A stretch of DNA of 64,000 nucleotides from Mycobacterium sp. HUMS_12744610 (lineage in GTDB: Bacteria > Actinomycetota > Actinomycetes > Mycobacteriales > Mycobacteriaceae), in contig NZ_JBGEDP010000001.1 of assembly GCF_041206865.1 (NCBI RefSeq), positions 1,674,001-1,738,000 on the forward strand. Reading direction: 5' to 3'. Positions 8,762 through 15,944 of the stretch are shown piece after piece. The notes beneath the pieces were generated by a model. The model was not told the DNA's origin and did not search any database. It saw nothing but the letters and a program-made list of their open reading frames with translations. The position numbers and the translations under genes are program-made. Every line of letters starts with the position of its first letter. Position 1 is the stretch's first letter.

Positions 8762-8771
8762 GCCAATTTTC

Positions 8772-8799
8772 AGGCCGGGTCTCACAGCCCGGCCTTTTT
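8772..8799 (+). terminator. Rho-independent terminator 2, tandem with the first
   Basis: AGGCCGGG pairs perfectly with CCCGGCCT around an 8-nt loop and runs into TTTTTG. It lies 11 nt after the first terminator and 20 nt before the next start codon. The pair would insulate the next gene from int transcription. Confidence 0.8.
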
Positions 8800-8818
8800 G
8801 TCATGCCGAGGAGAAACC

Positions 8819-9094
8819 ATGACACTGACACCCGCTGAGCGCCGCCTGGGCGCGCAATACGCAGCCCACTTGTCCTGGGCCTACACCGAGAACCGCTCAA
8901 TCAGAACGCTGCCGGCCCGGTTGGGCCTCTTGGCCCGCTTTGAGCGGCTGGCAGACCCGGACGGGGAGCTTCTACCGGCCGAACGCCACAAGCGCGCCGA
9001 GTCCCTACGCAAGGCCCACTATGCCGATATGGCGCGAAAGTCTGCGCGTGCTCGGCGGCTACGCAAGGGGCTTGTTACGTCACGCGTTACGTAA
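8819..9094 (+). CDS. Small phage-like protein of unknown function
   Basis: 91 residues from ATG 8819, behind GAGGAGA. The sequence starts MTLTPAERRLGAQYAAHLSW and is helical and basic, ending R-R-L-R-K-G-L-V-T-S-R-V-T. It has Arg/Lys-rich ends and no Cys, so nucleic-acid binding is possible but unproven. A longer frame upstream would cross the terminator and is rejected. I do not recognise a family. Confidence 0.6.
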   Translation: MTLTPAERRLGAQYAAHLSWAYTENRSIRTLPARLGLLARFERLADPDGELLPAERHKRAESLRKAHYADMARKSARARRLRKGLVTSRVT

Positions 9095-9335
9095 CGGCGT
9101 GACCCTAGGAAAGGCGAGCCAAGGCGAGGCGAGGCCAGCCAGGAAACAGGCTAGGAATTAGGAACTAGGCCAGTTAGGCGAGAAAGGCCACTTAGTAAAG
9201 GCCCGGCTTAGGCCACAGGTCTTAGGAGAAGGACAGGAATAGGCGAGGCGCGGCAAGTCCAGGTAAAGGCCACGCCAGTCTTTCAGGAAAAGGATTTAAG
9301 GCACGTTTAGCGAGTGCCAGGAAAAGGAACTGAGA
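9095..9335 (+). repeat. AGG-rich noncoding repeat tract
   Basis: About 240 nt without a gene. The plus strand is purine-rich and full of short imperfect repeats: AGGCGAG (several copies), TAGGAA/TTAGG (several), and AGGAAAAGGA twice near 9285 and 9319. Many units look like Shine-Dalgarno sequences, yet only the last, AGGAAAAGGAAC, is placed before a start codon (9336). Iterons for replication or protein-binding repeats are alternatives. Confidence 0.5.
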
Positions 9336-9716
9336 ATGACACTTAAGACTAAAGGCGAATCGTTGGATACTCGCCTGCGTCACAAGGTACTCCTCGATGC
9401 GAAGTTGCAACGCAAGCTGACGGCCGAGGAGTTTCGGGCGTTTATCAATCTCAACGTGTGGGTGGTGTCGCTGATCTCGGATGGGGTCTTCGACCCGACC
9501 GACGCCGAGATGGTCGCCAATCTGGACTCCGGGCACATCGCCCGCTTTTTAGCGATGGGACTGGTCGAGTGTGATGATACCGGCCTTTATCGCGTGAATG
9601 CCGATTACTGGGTGTGGCAGTCGACCCGTGCGCAGCTCGAAGAACAGGAACGCGTCCGCGAGGCCAACCGCGCCCGTCAGGAGGCGTGGCGCGCGAACCA
9701 GAAGCGCGAAGCCTAG
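9336..9716 (+). CDS. Phage-type winged-helix DNA-binding protein, possible replication organiser
   Basis: 126 residues. The core K-L-T-A-E-E-F-R-A-F-I-N-L-N-V-W, then S-D-G-V-F, then A-M-G-L-V-E-C, then Y-R-V-N-A-D-Y-W-V-W-Q resembles the N-terminal winged helix of phage replisome-organiser proteins. A long charged helix (about 95-126) ends the protein. GGAAAAGGAAC gives a strong ribosome site. Its stop shares one base with the next start (TAGTG), so the two are coupled. The replication role is inferred from the fold-like pattern only. Confidence 0.6.
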   Translation: MTLKTKGESLDTRLRHKVLLDAKLQRKLTAEEFRAFINLNVWVVSLISDGVFDPTDAEMVANLDSGHIARFLAMGLVECDDTGLYRVNADYWVWQSTRAQLEEQERVREANRARQEAWRANQKREA

Positions 9717-10303
9717 TGGAGTTCGACTGGGGAGAGGAGTGGCGCGTCATCCCCGAATTCAGCGCCTACGTTATGAGTGTCCGGCTGGAAGTATGGAGCT
9801 TGCCGCGTGAGGTTGCGTGTAAGGGTGGTCGCACTCGACAGCACGCGGGCAAGCGGATCAAGTGCGACGACGGCCGGGTTTGGTTGTGCAAGAACGGACA
9901 ATCGCGGCGGTTTCACGTCCGGGACCTTTTTCCGCAGGTGTTTCCCGAGCTGGTCGACCAGGAGCGACGGGCCGCACGCCAGCGCCCCCAGGTCACATGC
10001 CGCAAGGGTCATCCCCTCATGGAGTTTGACCACGAAGTCCTCAAGACGTGGATGACGCCCAAGCCGAAACTGGCGTACTGGGGCACCGGCAACCGGATCT
10101 GCCTGGCATGCGGCGATGCTCCGAGAAGCTATCCGACCGATAATTGTTACTCCCTGCATTTCGGCGTCGCCGGAATACGTGATTACACCGGGGCGCCTGC
10201 CGAACCGAAATTGGTGGGCCGCCGGCCTGGTGATGACCGTGACCAGTTGGCGGAATTGGATTGGGCAGACCGTGGCTTCATGATTCTAAAATCGCCGCTG
10301 TAA
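9716..10303 (+). CDS. NUMOD4 / HNH-endonuclease-like protein
   Basis: 195 residues from GTG 9716. Residues about 5-75 fit the NUMOD4 pattern: E-E-W-R-V-I-P-E-F-S-A-Y, then G-R-V-W-L, then R-R-F-H-V-R-D-L-F. The second half has a zinc-site-like layout (V-T-C-R-K-G-H-P-L and I-C-L-A-C) seen in many phage HNH proteins. The catalytic H-N-H triad itself is not clear, so it may be DNA-binding only. Translation is coupled to the upstream winged-helix gene. Confidence 0.6.
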   Translation: MEFDWGEEWRVIPEFSAYVMSVRLEVWSLPREVACKGGRTRQHAGKRIKCDDGRVWLCKNGQSRRFHVRDLFPQVFPELVDQERRAARQRPQVTCRKGHPLMEFDHEVLKTWMTPKPKLAYWGTGNRICLACGDAPRSYPTDNCYSLHFGVAGIRDYTGAPAEPKLVGRRPGDDRDQLAELDWADRGFMILKSPL

Positions 10304-10357
10304 ATGCGCAGGTAGATTACTTCTCCGATCATCACCAATAGGTGAGAGGAACTTTTT

Positions 10358-10525
10358 ATGACTAACATTGAAGCGGCCAGCTATGCCGTGCTGGTCGACC
10401 ATACGGCGCCCGAGAAAATCCTGGGCCTGAAAGTGAATCCGCGGTTCGGCGAGAGCTTCGTCGTCCCCATGACGGCGCGCACCGCCGTAGAGATCGGCAC
10501 CCTATTGCTGGAAAAGGCGCAATGA
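10358..10525 (+). CDS. Small protein, unknown
   Basis: 55 residues, ATG 10358 behind GAGAGGAAC. It begins MTNIEAASYAVLVDHTAPEK and ends I-G-T-L-L-L-E-K-A-Q. Its stop overlaps the next start as ATGA, a sign of translational coupling and that both are real. No family recognised. Confidence 0.6.
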   Translation: MTNIEAASYAVLVDHTAPEKILGLKVNPRFGESFVVPMTARTAVEIGTLLLEKAQ

Positions 10526-10713
10526 CGCAGACCCTCGTCATCTCCGACCGCTTTCGCTCGCCCATTTCGGTCCGTAGGCGAACTGACGCGGAGGGCGGCA
10601 TTGTGATTCGCAACCACCGTCACGCGATGCTGCTGAGCCGGTCCGAGCTGGATCGGTTGATTCAGTTCGTTCACGGCCTCTGCAGCGCTACACAAAAGCC
10701 AATGGAGACTTAG
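10522..10713 (+). CDS. Small protein, unknown
   Basis: 63 residues, with the start coupled by ATGA to the previous gene. It is basic and contains S-R-S-E-L-D-R-L-I-Q-F-V-H-G-L, a possible amphipathic helix. A GTG start for the next gene follows its stop directly. No family recognised. Confidence 0.6.
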   Translation: MTQTLVISDRFRSPISVRRRTDAEGGIVIRNHRHAMLLSRSELDRLIQFVHGLCSATQKPMET

Positions 10714-10962
10714 GTGAGTGAACTGTCGATGCTGCTCTTCGCGGCCATGGAAGGCGCCGAGGACGTGGACCGTAATCGCCTCCTATTGGCCGCGAGCGCG
10801 TTTTTGGACGCCACCACCCCGCTGGCCGCGTCCGAAGGGGCCGAGTTGGCGCGCACGATGGCATTCCGGGCGATGGACTGGGCCGTGTTCGACACCGCCG
10901 AGACCTACCACGCCTTGTTCCGCGCCGTGAGCCGCTTCGCTCATACTTGCCGTGTCTGCTAG
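10714..10962 (+). CDS. Small helical protein, unknown
   Basis: 82 residues, mainly helical and acidic (M-S-E-L-S-M-L-L-F-A-A-M-E-G-A-E-D-V-D), ending C-R-V-C. GTG start at 10714, with GGAGA upstream. It overlaps the start of the next gene by 11 nt. It lies in a tightly packed phage-type operon. No family recognised. Confidence 0.55.
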   Translation: MSELSMLLFAAMEGAEDVDRNRLLLAASAFLDATTPLAASEGAELARTMAFRAMDWAVFDTAETYHALFRAVSRFAHTCRVC

Positions 10963-11677
10963 CTGTCCCGTAGCCGGCGGGATTCCGGAACCACCCTGGC
11001 TGGCCGACCTTCCGCGGCTACGGCCGAACGGCAGCCGCACCCCGTCACAGTTGAAACTTCCCGTCCCAGCGGTGTGCCACCCCGGTGGAACGTCATTTGA
11101 CGTGACTCGCGCCGTGGCCCTTGGTCTTAGGCGACGGTGCGGGCACTGTGGTTATGCCGTGTCTGGTGCGCGGTATGTAGTAGAACATTGCTCAGACGAC
11201 TATGAGCCTTGCCTTTCCTATCCAGGTGGCGTGCTCGTGGATAGTCAGCCGCCATTGCACTTGTCCTGCGCCCTGTACGGGAGCTTGGTGTGTCCGTTCC
11301 TACAGCGGCCCACCTCACGGGCACTGCGCGACGGTACGCACCGGGGGGGCGCAGCGGTGGCTGGATTCTCGCGGTACGGCATCGCCTACCTCGATGAGCC
11401 TGTCGTGGGTGACTGGAACTGGGCTTTTGGCTACCTAGGCCAGACGAAGCGCATCGAATTTGTCGCCGCCAGGGAACTTCTTTCGGCATATCGCGATGCG
11501 CTGACCGCCGACGCGAAGACCGTGAAGGTCGCGAACAGGCTTTACTGGACCGATTCCGCGACCGACCGGCGACGGCTAGCCGAGCTAAAACAAATCGACG
11601 AAGCCCACCTTGAAGCGGGGCGCGCTGGTGCGCACCTGCAGGTCGGCGGCTACACGTATCGCTTGGCGCTGCTGTGA
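10952..11677 (+). CDS. Cys-rich tandem-duplicated phage-island protein, copy 1
   Basis: 241 residues, unknown family. Near the N-terminus it has P-E-P-P-W-L-A-D-L-P-R-L-R-P. A zinc-like Cys cluster follows: C-G-H-C-G (about 63-67), a further Cys in V-V-E-H-C, then H-L-S-C and C-P-F-L. The C-terminal half, with Y-R-D-A-L-T-A-D-A-K, is nearly identical to the next gene. The two are adjacent and overlap by GTGA, so this is a recent-looking tandem duplication. Possible role: zinc-dependent nucleic-acid or structural protein. Confidence 0.65.
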   Translation: MSASCPVAGGIPEPPWLADLPRLRPNGSRTPSQLKLPVPAVCHPGGTSFDVTRAVALGLRRRCGHCGYAVSGARYVVEHCSDDYEPCLSYPGGVLVDSQPPLHLSCALYGSLVCPFLQRPTSRALRDGTHRGGAAVAGFSRYGIAYLDEPVVGDWNWAFGYLGQTKRIEFVAARELLSAYRDALTADAKTVKVANRLYWTDSATDRRRLAELKQIDEAHLEAGRAGAHLQVGGYTYRLALL

Positions 11678-12390
11678 GCGGCTTCCCAGAGCCCCCCTGG
11701 CTGGCTTCACTTCCGCGTCTACGCCCGGTATCGGACTTCGGCACCCCCCGCACGCCAGCGCAACTAAAGGTTCACAACCCAGCGGTGAGCGACCACGCCC
11801 ACAGTGTGTTTGACGACGCTCGCGCACTAGCCCTGGCAACGAGGGGGCACTGCGCCAGTTGCGGTTGCGCCATTTCTGGACCGCGGTACGTAGTGCTCCA
11901 CTGCTCGGAGGACTACGAGGGGAGCTACTCCTACCCCGGCGGCGTCTTCGTGTCGTCACTCGGGCCGGCGCACCTCTCGTGCATCATCTACACCGCCGCC
12001 GTGGCGTGTCCGTTCCTACAGCGTCCGACCTCGCGAACGCGCGATGGTGCCCACCGGGGCGCCGCAGCGATAGCCGGATTCTCTCGCCACGGCGTCGCCT
12101 ACCTCGATGAGCCCGTGTTCAGCGGCAAGAAATGGGCCTTCGGCTACCTCGGTAAGACGAAGACGTGGGACTTCGTCGCGGCGAAGGAACTCGCGTCGGC
12201 ATATCGCGATGCGCTGACCGCCGACGCCAAGGCCATCAATGTGGCGAATCGCCTCTATTGGACGGACTCGCCGACCGACCGGCGACGGCTAGCCGAGCTT
12301 AACCAAATCGACTTGGCACAGCTCGAAGCGGGGCGCGCTGGTGCGTATACAAAAGTCGGGAGTTACGAATACCGCTTGGCGTTGCTGTAG
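11674..12390 (+). CDS. Cys-rich tandem-duplicated phage-island protein, copy 2
   Basis: 238 residues, paralogue of the upstream gene over its whole length. It keeps the same Cys layout: C-A-S-C-G, V-V-L-H-C, H-L-S-C, C-P-F-L. It also keeps R-P-T-S-R, S-A-Y-R-D-A-L-T-A-D-A-K and V-A-N-R-L-Y-W-T-D-S. Conservation is strongest after the Cys cluster and weakest near the N-terminus, so both copies seem to be under selection. The GTG start overlaps the stop of copy 1 by 4 nt. Confidence 0.65.
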   Translation: MSGFPEPPWLASLPRLRPVSDFGTPRTPAQLKVHNPAVSDHAHSVFDDARALALATRGHCASCGCAISGPRYVVLHCSEDYEGSYSYPGGVFVSSLGPAHLSCIIYTAAVACPFLQRPTSRTRDGAHRGAAAIAGFSRHGVAYLDEPVFSGKKWAFGYLGKTKTWDFVAAKELASAYRDALTADAKAINVANRLYWTDSPTDRRRLAELNQIDLAQLEAGRAGAYTKVGSYEYRLALL

Positions 12391-12705
12391 TCCATGCGCG
12401 ATTCATTGCCCCTTACATGGGCGTGCCGCGATCACATTGTGGCACATGGTCTCGTAATGGCGTGGCAGTCGAGAGCGGTTTGCGTCAAGGCATTCCGACC
12501 GTGGGGGGTACTAGGAAATCCCTAGGAATGGTCACCCCCCGCGACCCTTCGGGCAAAGCATTGCGAACGGCAAGTATTGCGGCACAACGGATTTCGTGAA
12601 AACCACAAAACCGCAGGTCACGGCACTTTTTTGGCCGAATCAAAACCCCGCTCCCGCTTGGGATCTCACCCACGCGAAAAGCGTTGCTAGCGAAGGACTT
12701 ACGCG
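12391..12705. other. Intergenic region with a nested inverted repeat
   Basis: Gene-free stretch of 315 nt. It contains a nested hairpin: GGGGGGT (12503-12509) pairs with ACCCCCC (12534-12540) and encloses CTAGG (12511-12515)/CCTAG (12521-12525). There is no T tract, so it is not a typical terminator. An operator, a replication site or a cos/packaging site before the capsid module are possible. A 60-residue open frame at 12417 lacks a ribosome site and is not called. Confidence 0.45.
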
Positions 12706-12966
12706 ATGAAGTACACGCCAACGGCGTGCCCGAAATGTGGTGGCGCGCTTGAGGATAAGCCACGCGGCGGCCGGCCAACCCGCTGGTGCTGCGAAGGCTG
12801 CAAGCGCAGCGGTGAAACGGAGATGGCACGGCTAGACTCCTTGCTGCGAACGTTCACCGAAGGCCGGTACGTCGACAAGCTTAACGGCTGGCCGACTGAA
12901 CGGCGTGACGCCATCATCGCTGAGATGCAGGCCAGATACGATCACCTGGCCGGCGTACCGGGGTAG
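12706..12966 (+). CDS. Small zinc-ribbon protein
   Basis: 86 residues. C-P-K-C-G-G near the N-terminus and C-C-E-G-C about 20 residues on form a four-Cys zinc ribbon, linked by K-P-R-G-G-R-P-T-R-W. A helical tail follows. Proteins with G-R-P-x-R-x-C-x-x-x-C occur in actinophages. DNA binding near the packaging or head genes is possible. The ribosome site GAAGGA lies at good distance. Confidence 0.65.
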   Translation: MKYTPTACPKCGGALEDKPRGGRPTRWCCEGCKRSGETEMARLDSLLRTFTEGRYVDKLNGWPTERRDAIIAEMQARYDHLAGVPG

Positions 12967-13197
12967 GGCAAAGTCCCTTACCCCCAACTGGGCCGATTCC
13001 CGGCCCCAACGGGCGCCGTCGATGGCCGCCTGTCAACCCCGATAGCCCGCCCCCATGTGGGGCCGCCTGTCGAGCGACAGCCCGCCGATGACAATCGCCT
13101 ATGAGTGCCCTTGGGCACGAACCACCCCCACACCCGCCGCTCACGTTCGTGACCCGCAATTAAAAGTGTGGCGCTTGGTCGTCTATGCAGGACTACC
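12967..13197. other. Leader region before the capsid gene
   Basis: 231 nt without a gene. It is GC-rich with several short palindromic patches; GGCCGCCTG occurs twice, near 13034 and 13062. AGGA precedes the capsid start. No protease or scaffold frame could be found here, although most HK97-type capsid genes follow one. Confidence 0.4.
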
Positions 13198-14541
13198 ATG
13201 AAAGAAATAGATATGAACATCACCCAGCTCAAGGCCAAAGGCCAAGAACTGGAATCGCGTTTGGCGAACTTCGATACGGATTTCGAGAATAACCCTCGCC
13301 TGACCGAGCACCAAAAGCAAAAAGCGCACGATGACCTGACCGCGGAATTTAAAGCCTGGAAGGCTGAAATGCGGAAACACGACGGTGACCGTGAACCTTT
13401 TGTCAAGATGACTAGCCATGGCGAAATTCCCAATCCCGCGTTCGCTAAGACTATTGAAGGAAAGAATATGAGTGACAGGCTCAGCGGCGCGAAATTTGTC
13501 GGCGTCGATGGAAGGGTCATTGAGACCAAGGGCGCACAGCTTTCGCCGTTGGACGTGGACGACTTCGCCGTTAAGGCAATGGATCAACACCACCGCACGG
13601 GCTTGCCGGTGAACGTGAAAGGCATGACCGCCGCTCAGGGCAGTGTCGGCCTGAAGACGCTCGACGCGTCGATGCCGACGATGACCGGCCTAATCCCGGC
13701 GCAGCTTTTGCCAGCAGGAATCGTAGAGCGCGTCTGGCCTTTCCGAATCGCTAGTGAGCTTCCTTCAATCGGCGGCGACGCGGCCCAGTTCACTTACATC
13801 AAGGACACCACCACCGCAGCTGCGCAAGCATCCGTGGTTGGGGAGGGCCAGACCAAGCCGACCGTTGATGTTGCGCTTACCGCCGTCACCGATTCCTATG
13901 TGAAGATTGCCGGCAAAGCGATATTCACGCGGGAACAGTCCGATTATCCTGCCGCATTTTCTTACCTAATTAACCAGCTTCAGAAAAATGTTATCTCAGC
14001 GGAGAACCACCAAATTCTTTATGGTGACGGTTCGACTAATGCTGACGGTTCGGTCAACATGATTGGGCTTAAGAATCTGTCGGGTGTTTTGACGGCTACT
14101 GCCACAACTCCTACCAGTCCTCGCAGCTATTTGGATAACATCCTGGCGGCGATTGACAGTATGAATACGGGCGCAGCTCTGGCGCAGCCGAATCTGATGT
14201 TGACCCATCCGACCACGTATCACGCCTTGGTGCAGCAGCTTGACGGTTTGAACCGTTCCCTGTTGGCGCCTGACCCGTCGCGTTCGCCGTTGACGGAGAT
14301 TTACGGCGTGGAAGTACGGCTGAGTACCGATGTGACCGCGGGCGATGCGTTTTTCATCGACTCAAGCCGCCTCGGGTATTTGGTAATCCGTGAGGCCATG
14401 AATATTATCACCGGCACGAATGCGGACGACCTCGCCCGTAACCAAAACACGTGGATTGCGGAACTTCGCGAAGGTGCCGCTTGGGTAAGGGCTTCGGCCG
14501 CCTTCTACCTGACTGGCCTGCCGACTTCGGTCGCCGTTTAG
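13198..14541 (+). CDS. HK97-fold major capsid protein
   Basis: 447 residues. An N-terminal charged coiled-coil of about 100 residues (L-K-A-K-G-Q-E-L-E-S-R-L onward) resembles the delta/scaffold domain. The shell domain follows with L-I-P-A-Q-L-L-P-A, V-V-G-E-G-Q-T-K-P, then E-N-H-Q-I-L-Y-G-D-G, and the late I-Y-G-V-E-V-R and A-A-F-Y-L-T-G. These are recurrent in phage_capsid (HK97) proteins. ATG 13198 is preferred over GTG 13168 because of the AGGA upstream. It is the only clear virion gene in the island. Confidence 0.85.
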   Translation: MKEIDMNITQLKAKGQELESRLANFDTDFENNPRLTEHQKQKAHDDLTAEFKAWKAEMRKHDGDREPFVKMTSHGEIPNPAFAKTIEGKNMSDRLSGAKFVGVDGRVIETKGAQLSPLDVDDFAVKAMDQHHRTGLPVNVKGMTAAQGSVGLKTLDASMPTMTGLIPAQLLPAGIVERVWPFRIASELPSIGGDAAQFTYIKDTTTAAAQASVVGEGQTKPTVDVALTAVTDSYVKIAGKAIFTREQSDYPAAFSYLINQLQKNVISAENHQILYGDGSTNADGSVNMIGLKNLSGVLTATATTPTSPRSYLDNILAAIDSMNTGAALAQPNLMLTHPTTYHALVQQLDGLNRSLLAPDPSRSPLTEIYGVEVRLSTDVTAGDAFFIDSSRLGYLVIREAMNIITGTNADDLARNQNTWIAELREGAAWVRASAAFYLTGLPTSVAV

Positions 14542-14586
14542 AAATTGCTGCATAACTATCAGGGGCCGTTCCCCCTTCGGGGCCTC

Positions 14587-14736
14587 GTGGATCTCGGACC
14601 ATATTGCAGTGGTGTCGAGTACGTGACGACTGTTGAATCCGAGGGTGAGTCTACGGGTTTGATTTTTGTGAGGGCCGAAGAACCTGAACGGACGGAGGGG
14701 CCTCGGCGCGGCCGTAGGCCCCACCCTCCCAATTAA
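14587..14736 (+). CDS. Possible small protein after the capsid gene
   Basis: 49 residues from GTG 14587: M-D-L-G-P-Y-C-S-G-V-E-Y-V-T-T-V, then an acidic stretch and the basic tail R-R-G-R-R-P-H-P-P-N. A TTG at 14545 would extend it through a C-rich hairpin. Its position just after the capsid gene suggests a small head accessory protein, but the evidence is only an open frame of fair composition. Confidence 0.35.
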   Translation: MDLGPYCSGVEYVTTVESEGESTGLIFVRAEEPERTEGPRRGRRPHPPN

Positions 14737-15208
14737 TTTTCGACAATTGCGGCTGCCTTTCTCTGTAATTGTCGAGAATGGTCGTATTTGCGGGGATTTC
14801 TTTTAGTTATTCTCCTACTCCCGCATCTCGCGGCCAAATGGGGCCGGGCGATTCCCCTGATCTCGGGAGTTCGCCCGGCCCCCCTCAAACTTCCGCCCAG
14901 CTGCGCCTGTCCCCCCTGGCTGCGCGGGCGATGGGCGCGGCTTTCCCCTGAAAGGCCGGCGCCAGGCCGGGGCGTGACATGTGAGGTGCACGTCCCGGCT
15001 TTCAAACTTCCGCACCCCAAAAAGGTGTCGGAAACACCGGGTCAGCTTCGTCTCCTGACCCCACGCCAGAGGCGGCCGGTCGACAAAAAATAAAATCGGA
15101 GTAAACGTACTCGCTCGCCCGGCCCCTCTGTGCATTTCTCAGCCCTGAATGGCCCGTAGGGGCCTCAACGGCATGCGGGTAGATAGGACATACCTGAGAC
15201 AACAAAAA
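14737..15208. other. Noncoding, structure-rich region between the opposing gene sets
   Basis: No convincing gene. It holds a 9-bp inverted repeat TCGACAATT (14740-14748) with its complement at 14767-14775. It also has a 12-bp inverted repeat GGGGCCGGGCGA (14840-14851) with its complement at 14871-14882, and the direct repeat TCAAACTTCCGC at 14885-14896 and 15002-15013. A GGGTCAG/CTGACCC hairpin lies near 15045. Such density suggests an origin, packaging or operator region of the island. Confidence 0.45.
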
Positions 15209-15239
15209 GGCCCCCAGAATTGATCTGAGGGCCGTTTTT
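15209..15239. terminator. Bidirectional intrinsic terminator between convergent operons
   Basis: GGCCCCCAG (15209-15217) pairs with CTGAGGGCC (15225-15233), with one mismatch. It has a T tract on the plus strand and an A tract (AAAAA) before the stem, so it can work in both directions. It separates the capsid operon from the minus-strand genes. Confidence 0.75.
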
Positions 15240-15257
15240 GCGCTTTGGTGGTGTTTA

Positions 15258-15434
15258 TTAGGATGGAATTTCCCCGCCGCTTCCATCGCCATCCCCTCTT
15301 ATCAGACTCGGAGCGGCGTCAATGTAGGCACGCGCCGCATCGGCCGACTCGAAAACCTCACTCTCTTCGGGATGATCGAGCGGGTAGACGCGGTACCATT
15401 CGGCGGTCTCCTCGTTTGCGCCCCCGTTCGCCAT
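15258..15434 (-). CDS. Small protein, possibly the frameshifted C-terminal part of a longer gene
   Basis: 58 residues from ATG 15434, beginning MANGGANEETAEWYRVYPLD. The same frame is open and protein-like for about 36 codons further upstream, without a start codon. It overlaps the small coupled gene at 15481-15555 in another frame. The whole may once have been, or may still be through a +1 shift, one protein of about 95 residues. Family unknown. Confidence 0.45.
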   Translation of the reverse strand: MANGGANEETAEWYRVYPLDHPEESEVFESADAARAYIDAAPSLIRGDGDGSGGEIPS

Positions 15435-15480
15435 GGTGCTAGTGATGGCCGCGACGCCGTAGCCCTTTGGTGTGGCCTCC

Positions 15481-15555
15481 TTACGCAGGCCCCTTACGGT
15501 TTCGGTTGCGGCGAAGCTTTCGCTCCGCGAAGGCCGCTACGTCGTCGCCGCTCAT
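15481..15555 (-). CDS. Short coupled frame, possible N-terminus of the gene at 15258-15434
   Basis: 24 residues (MSGDDVAAFAERKLRRNRNR, then K-G-P-A). Its ATG overlaps the stop of the upstream gene as ATGA, a strong sign of a real start. It ends early, while the +1 frame continues with S-F-A-A-T-E-T-V-R-G-L-R-K-E-A. Either a tiny peptide, a mutated gene or a programmed shift near 15518-15535. Confidence 0.4.
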   Translation of the reverse strand: MSGDDVAAFAERKLRRNRNRKGPA

Positions 15556-15866
15556 GACTCGCCACCTCCCAGGCTTAGTTCGAGCGCCCGCAAGATCTCG
15601 TTTTGCTCCGCGTCGGGGTCGGCTTCCTGGTCCAGTTGCTCTAGGTATTGCTCAACTGAAACCCCTTGCTCGCGAGCGCGTTCCTCTGCGTGATGGCGGA
15701 ATTTCGCGTCGATCATCCCTAGCATGAAATCCTCAACCGAAACGCCGGCTTCCTGTGCGCGGTGTTCAAGCGCCGCTCGCGCTTCGGGGCCGAGGTTGTG
15801 AACCATGATGACCCCATCGCCGGAATGGGCCTCAATCCGGACTTGGCCCATGTCGTAGTCGTCCAT
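15552..15866 (-). CDS. Antitoxin-like (FitA/RHH-type) protein with an internal repeat
   Basis: 104 residues. V-H-N-L-G-P-E-A-R-A-A-L-E-H-R-A resembles the start of FitA/VapB-type ribbon-helix-helix antitoxins. The motif R-A-Q-E-A-G-V-S-V-E-D-F recurs 25 residues later as R-A-R-E-Q-G-V-S-V-E-Q-Y. No PIN-domain toxin lies beside it. It may regulate the minus-strand operon. It is followed by ATGA coupling to the next frame. Call based on pattern only. Confidence 0.45.
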   Translation of the reverse strand: MDDYDMGQVRIEAHSGDGVIMVHNLGPEARAALEHRAQEAGVSVEDFMLGMIDAKFRHHAEERAREQGVSVEQYLEQLDQEADPDAEQNEILRALELSLGGGES

Positions 15867-15944
15867 TTCTTTTTGGTTCCTCCTCCTTTATCTGTTGTAC
15901 TGCGGGGGCCGTCTATTGTGTATTTTGGAGCTTGGCGCTCTCGT

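Noticed and set aside
12417..12599. 60-residue plus-strand frame in the island's intergenic region
   Set aside because: No ribosome site, no family and it crosses the nested hairpin.
14788..15093. 101-residue plus-strand frame starting with a hydrophobic stretch
   Set aside because: TTG start without ribosome site, and it spans several inverted repeats; more likely noncoding.
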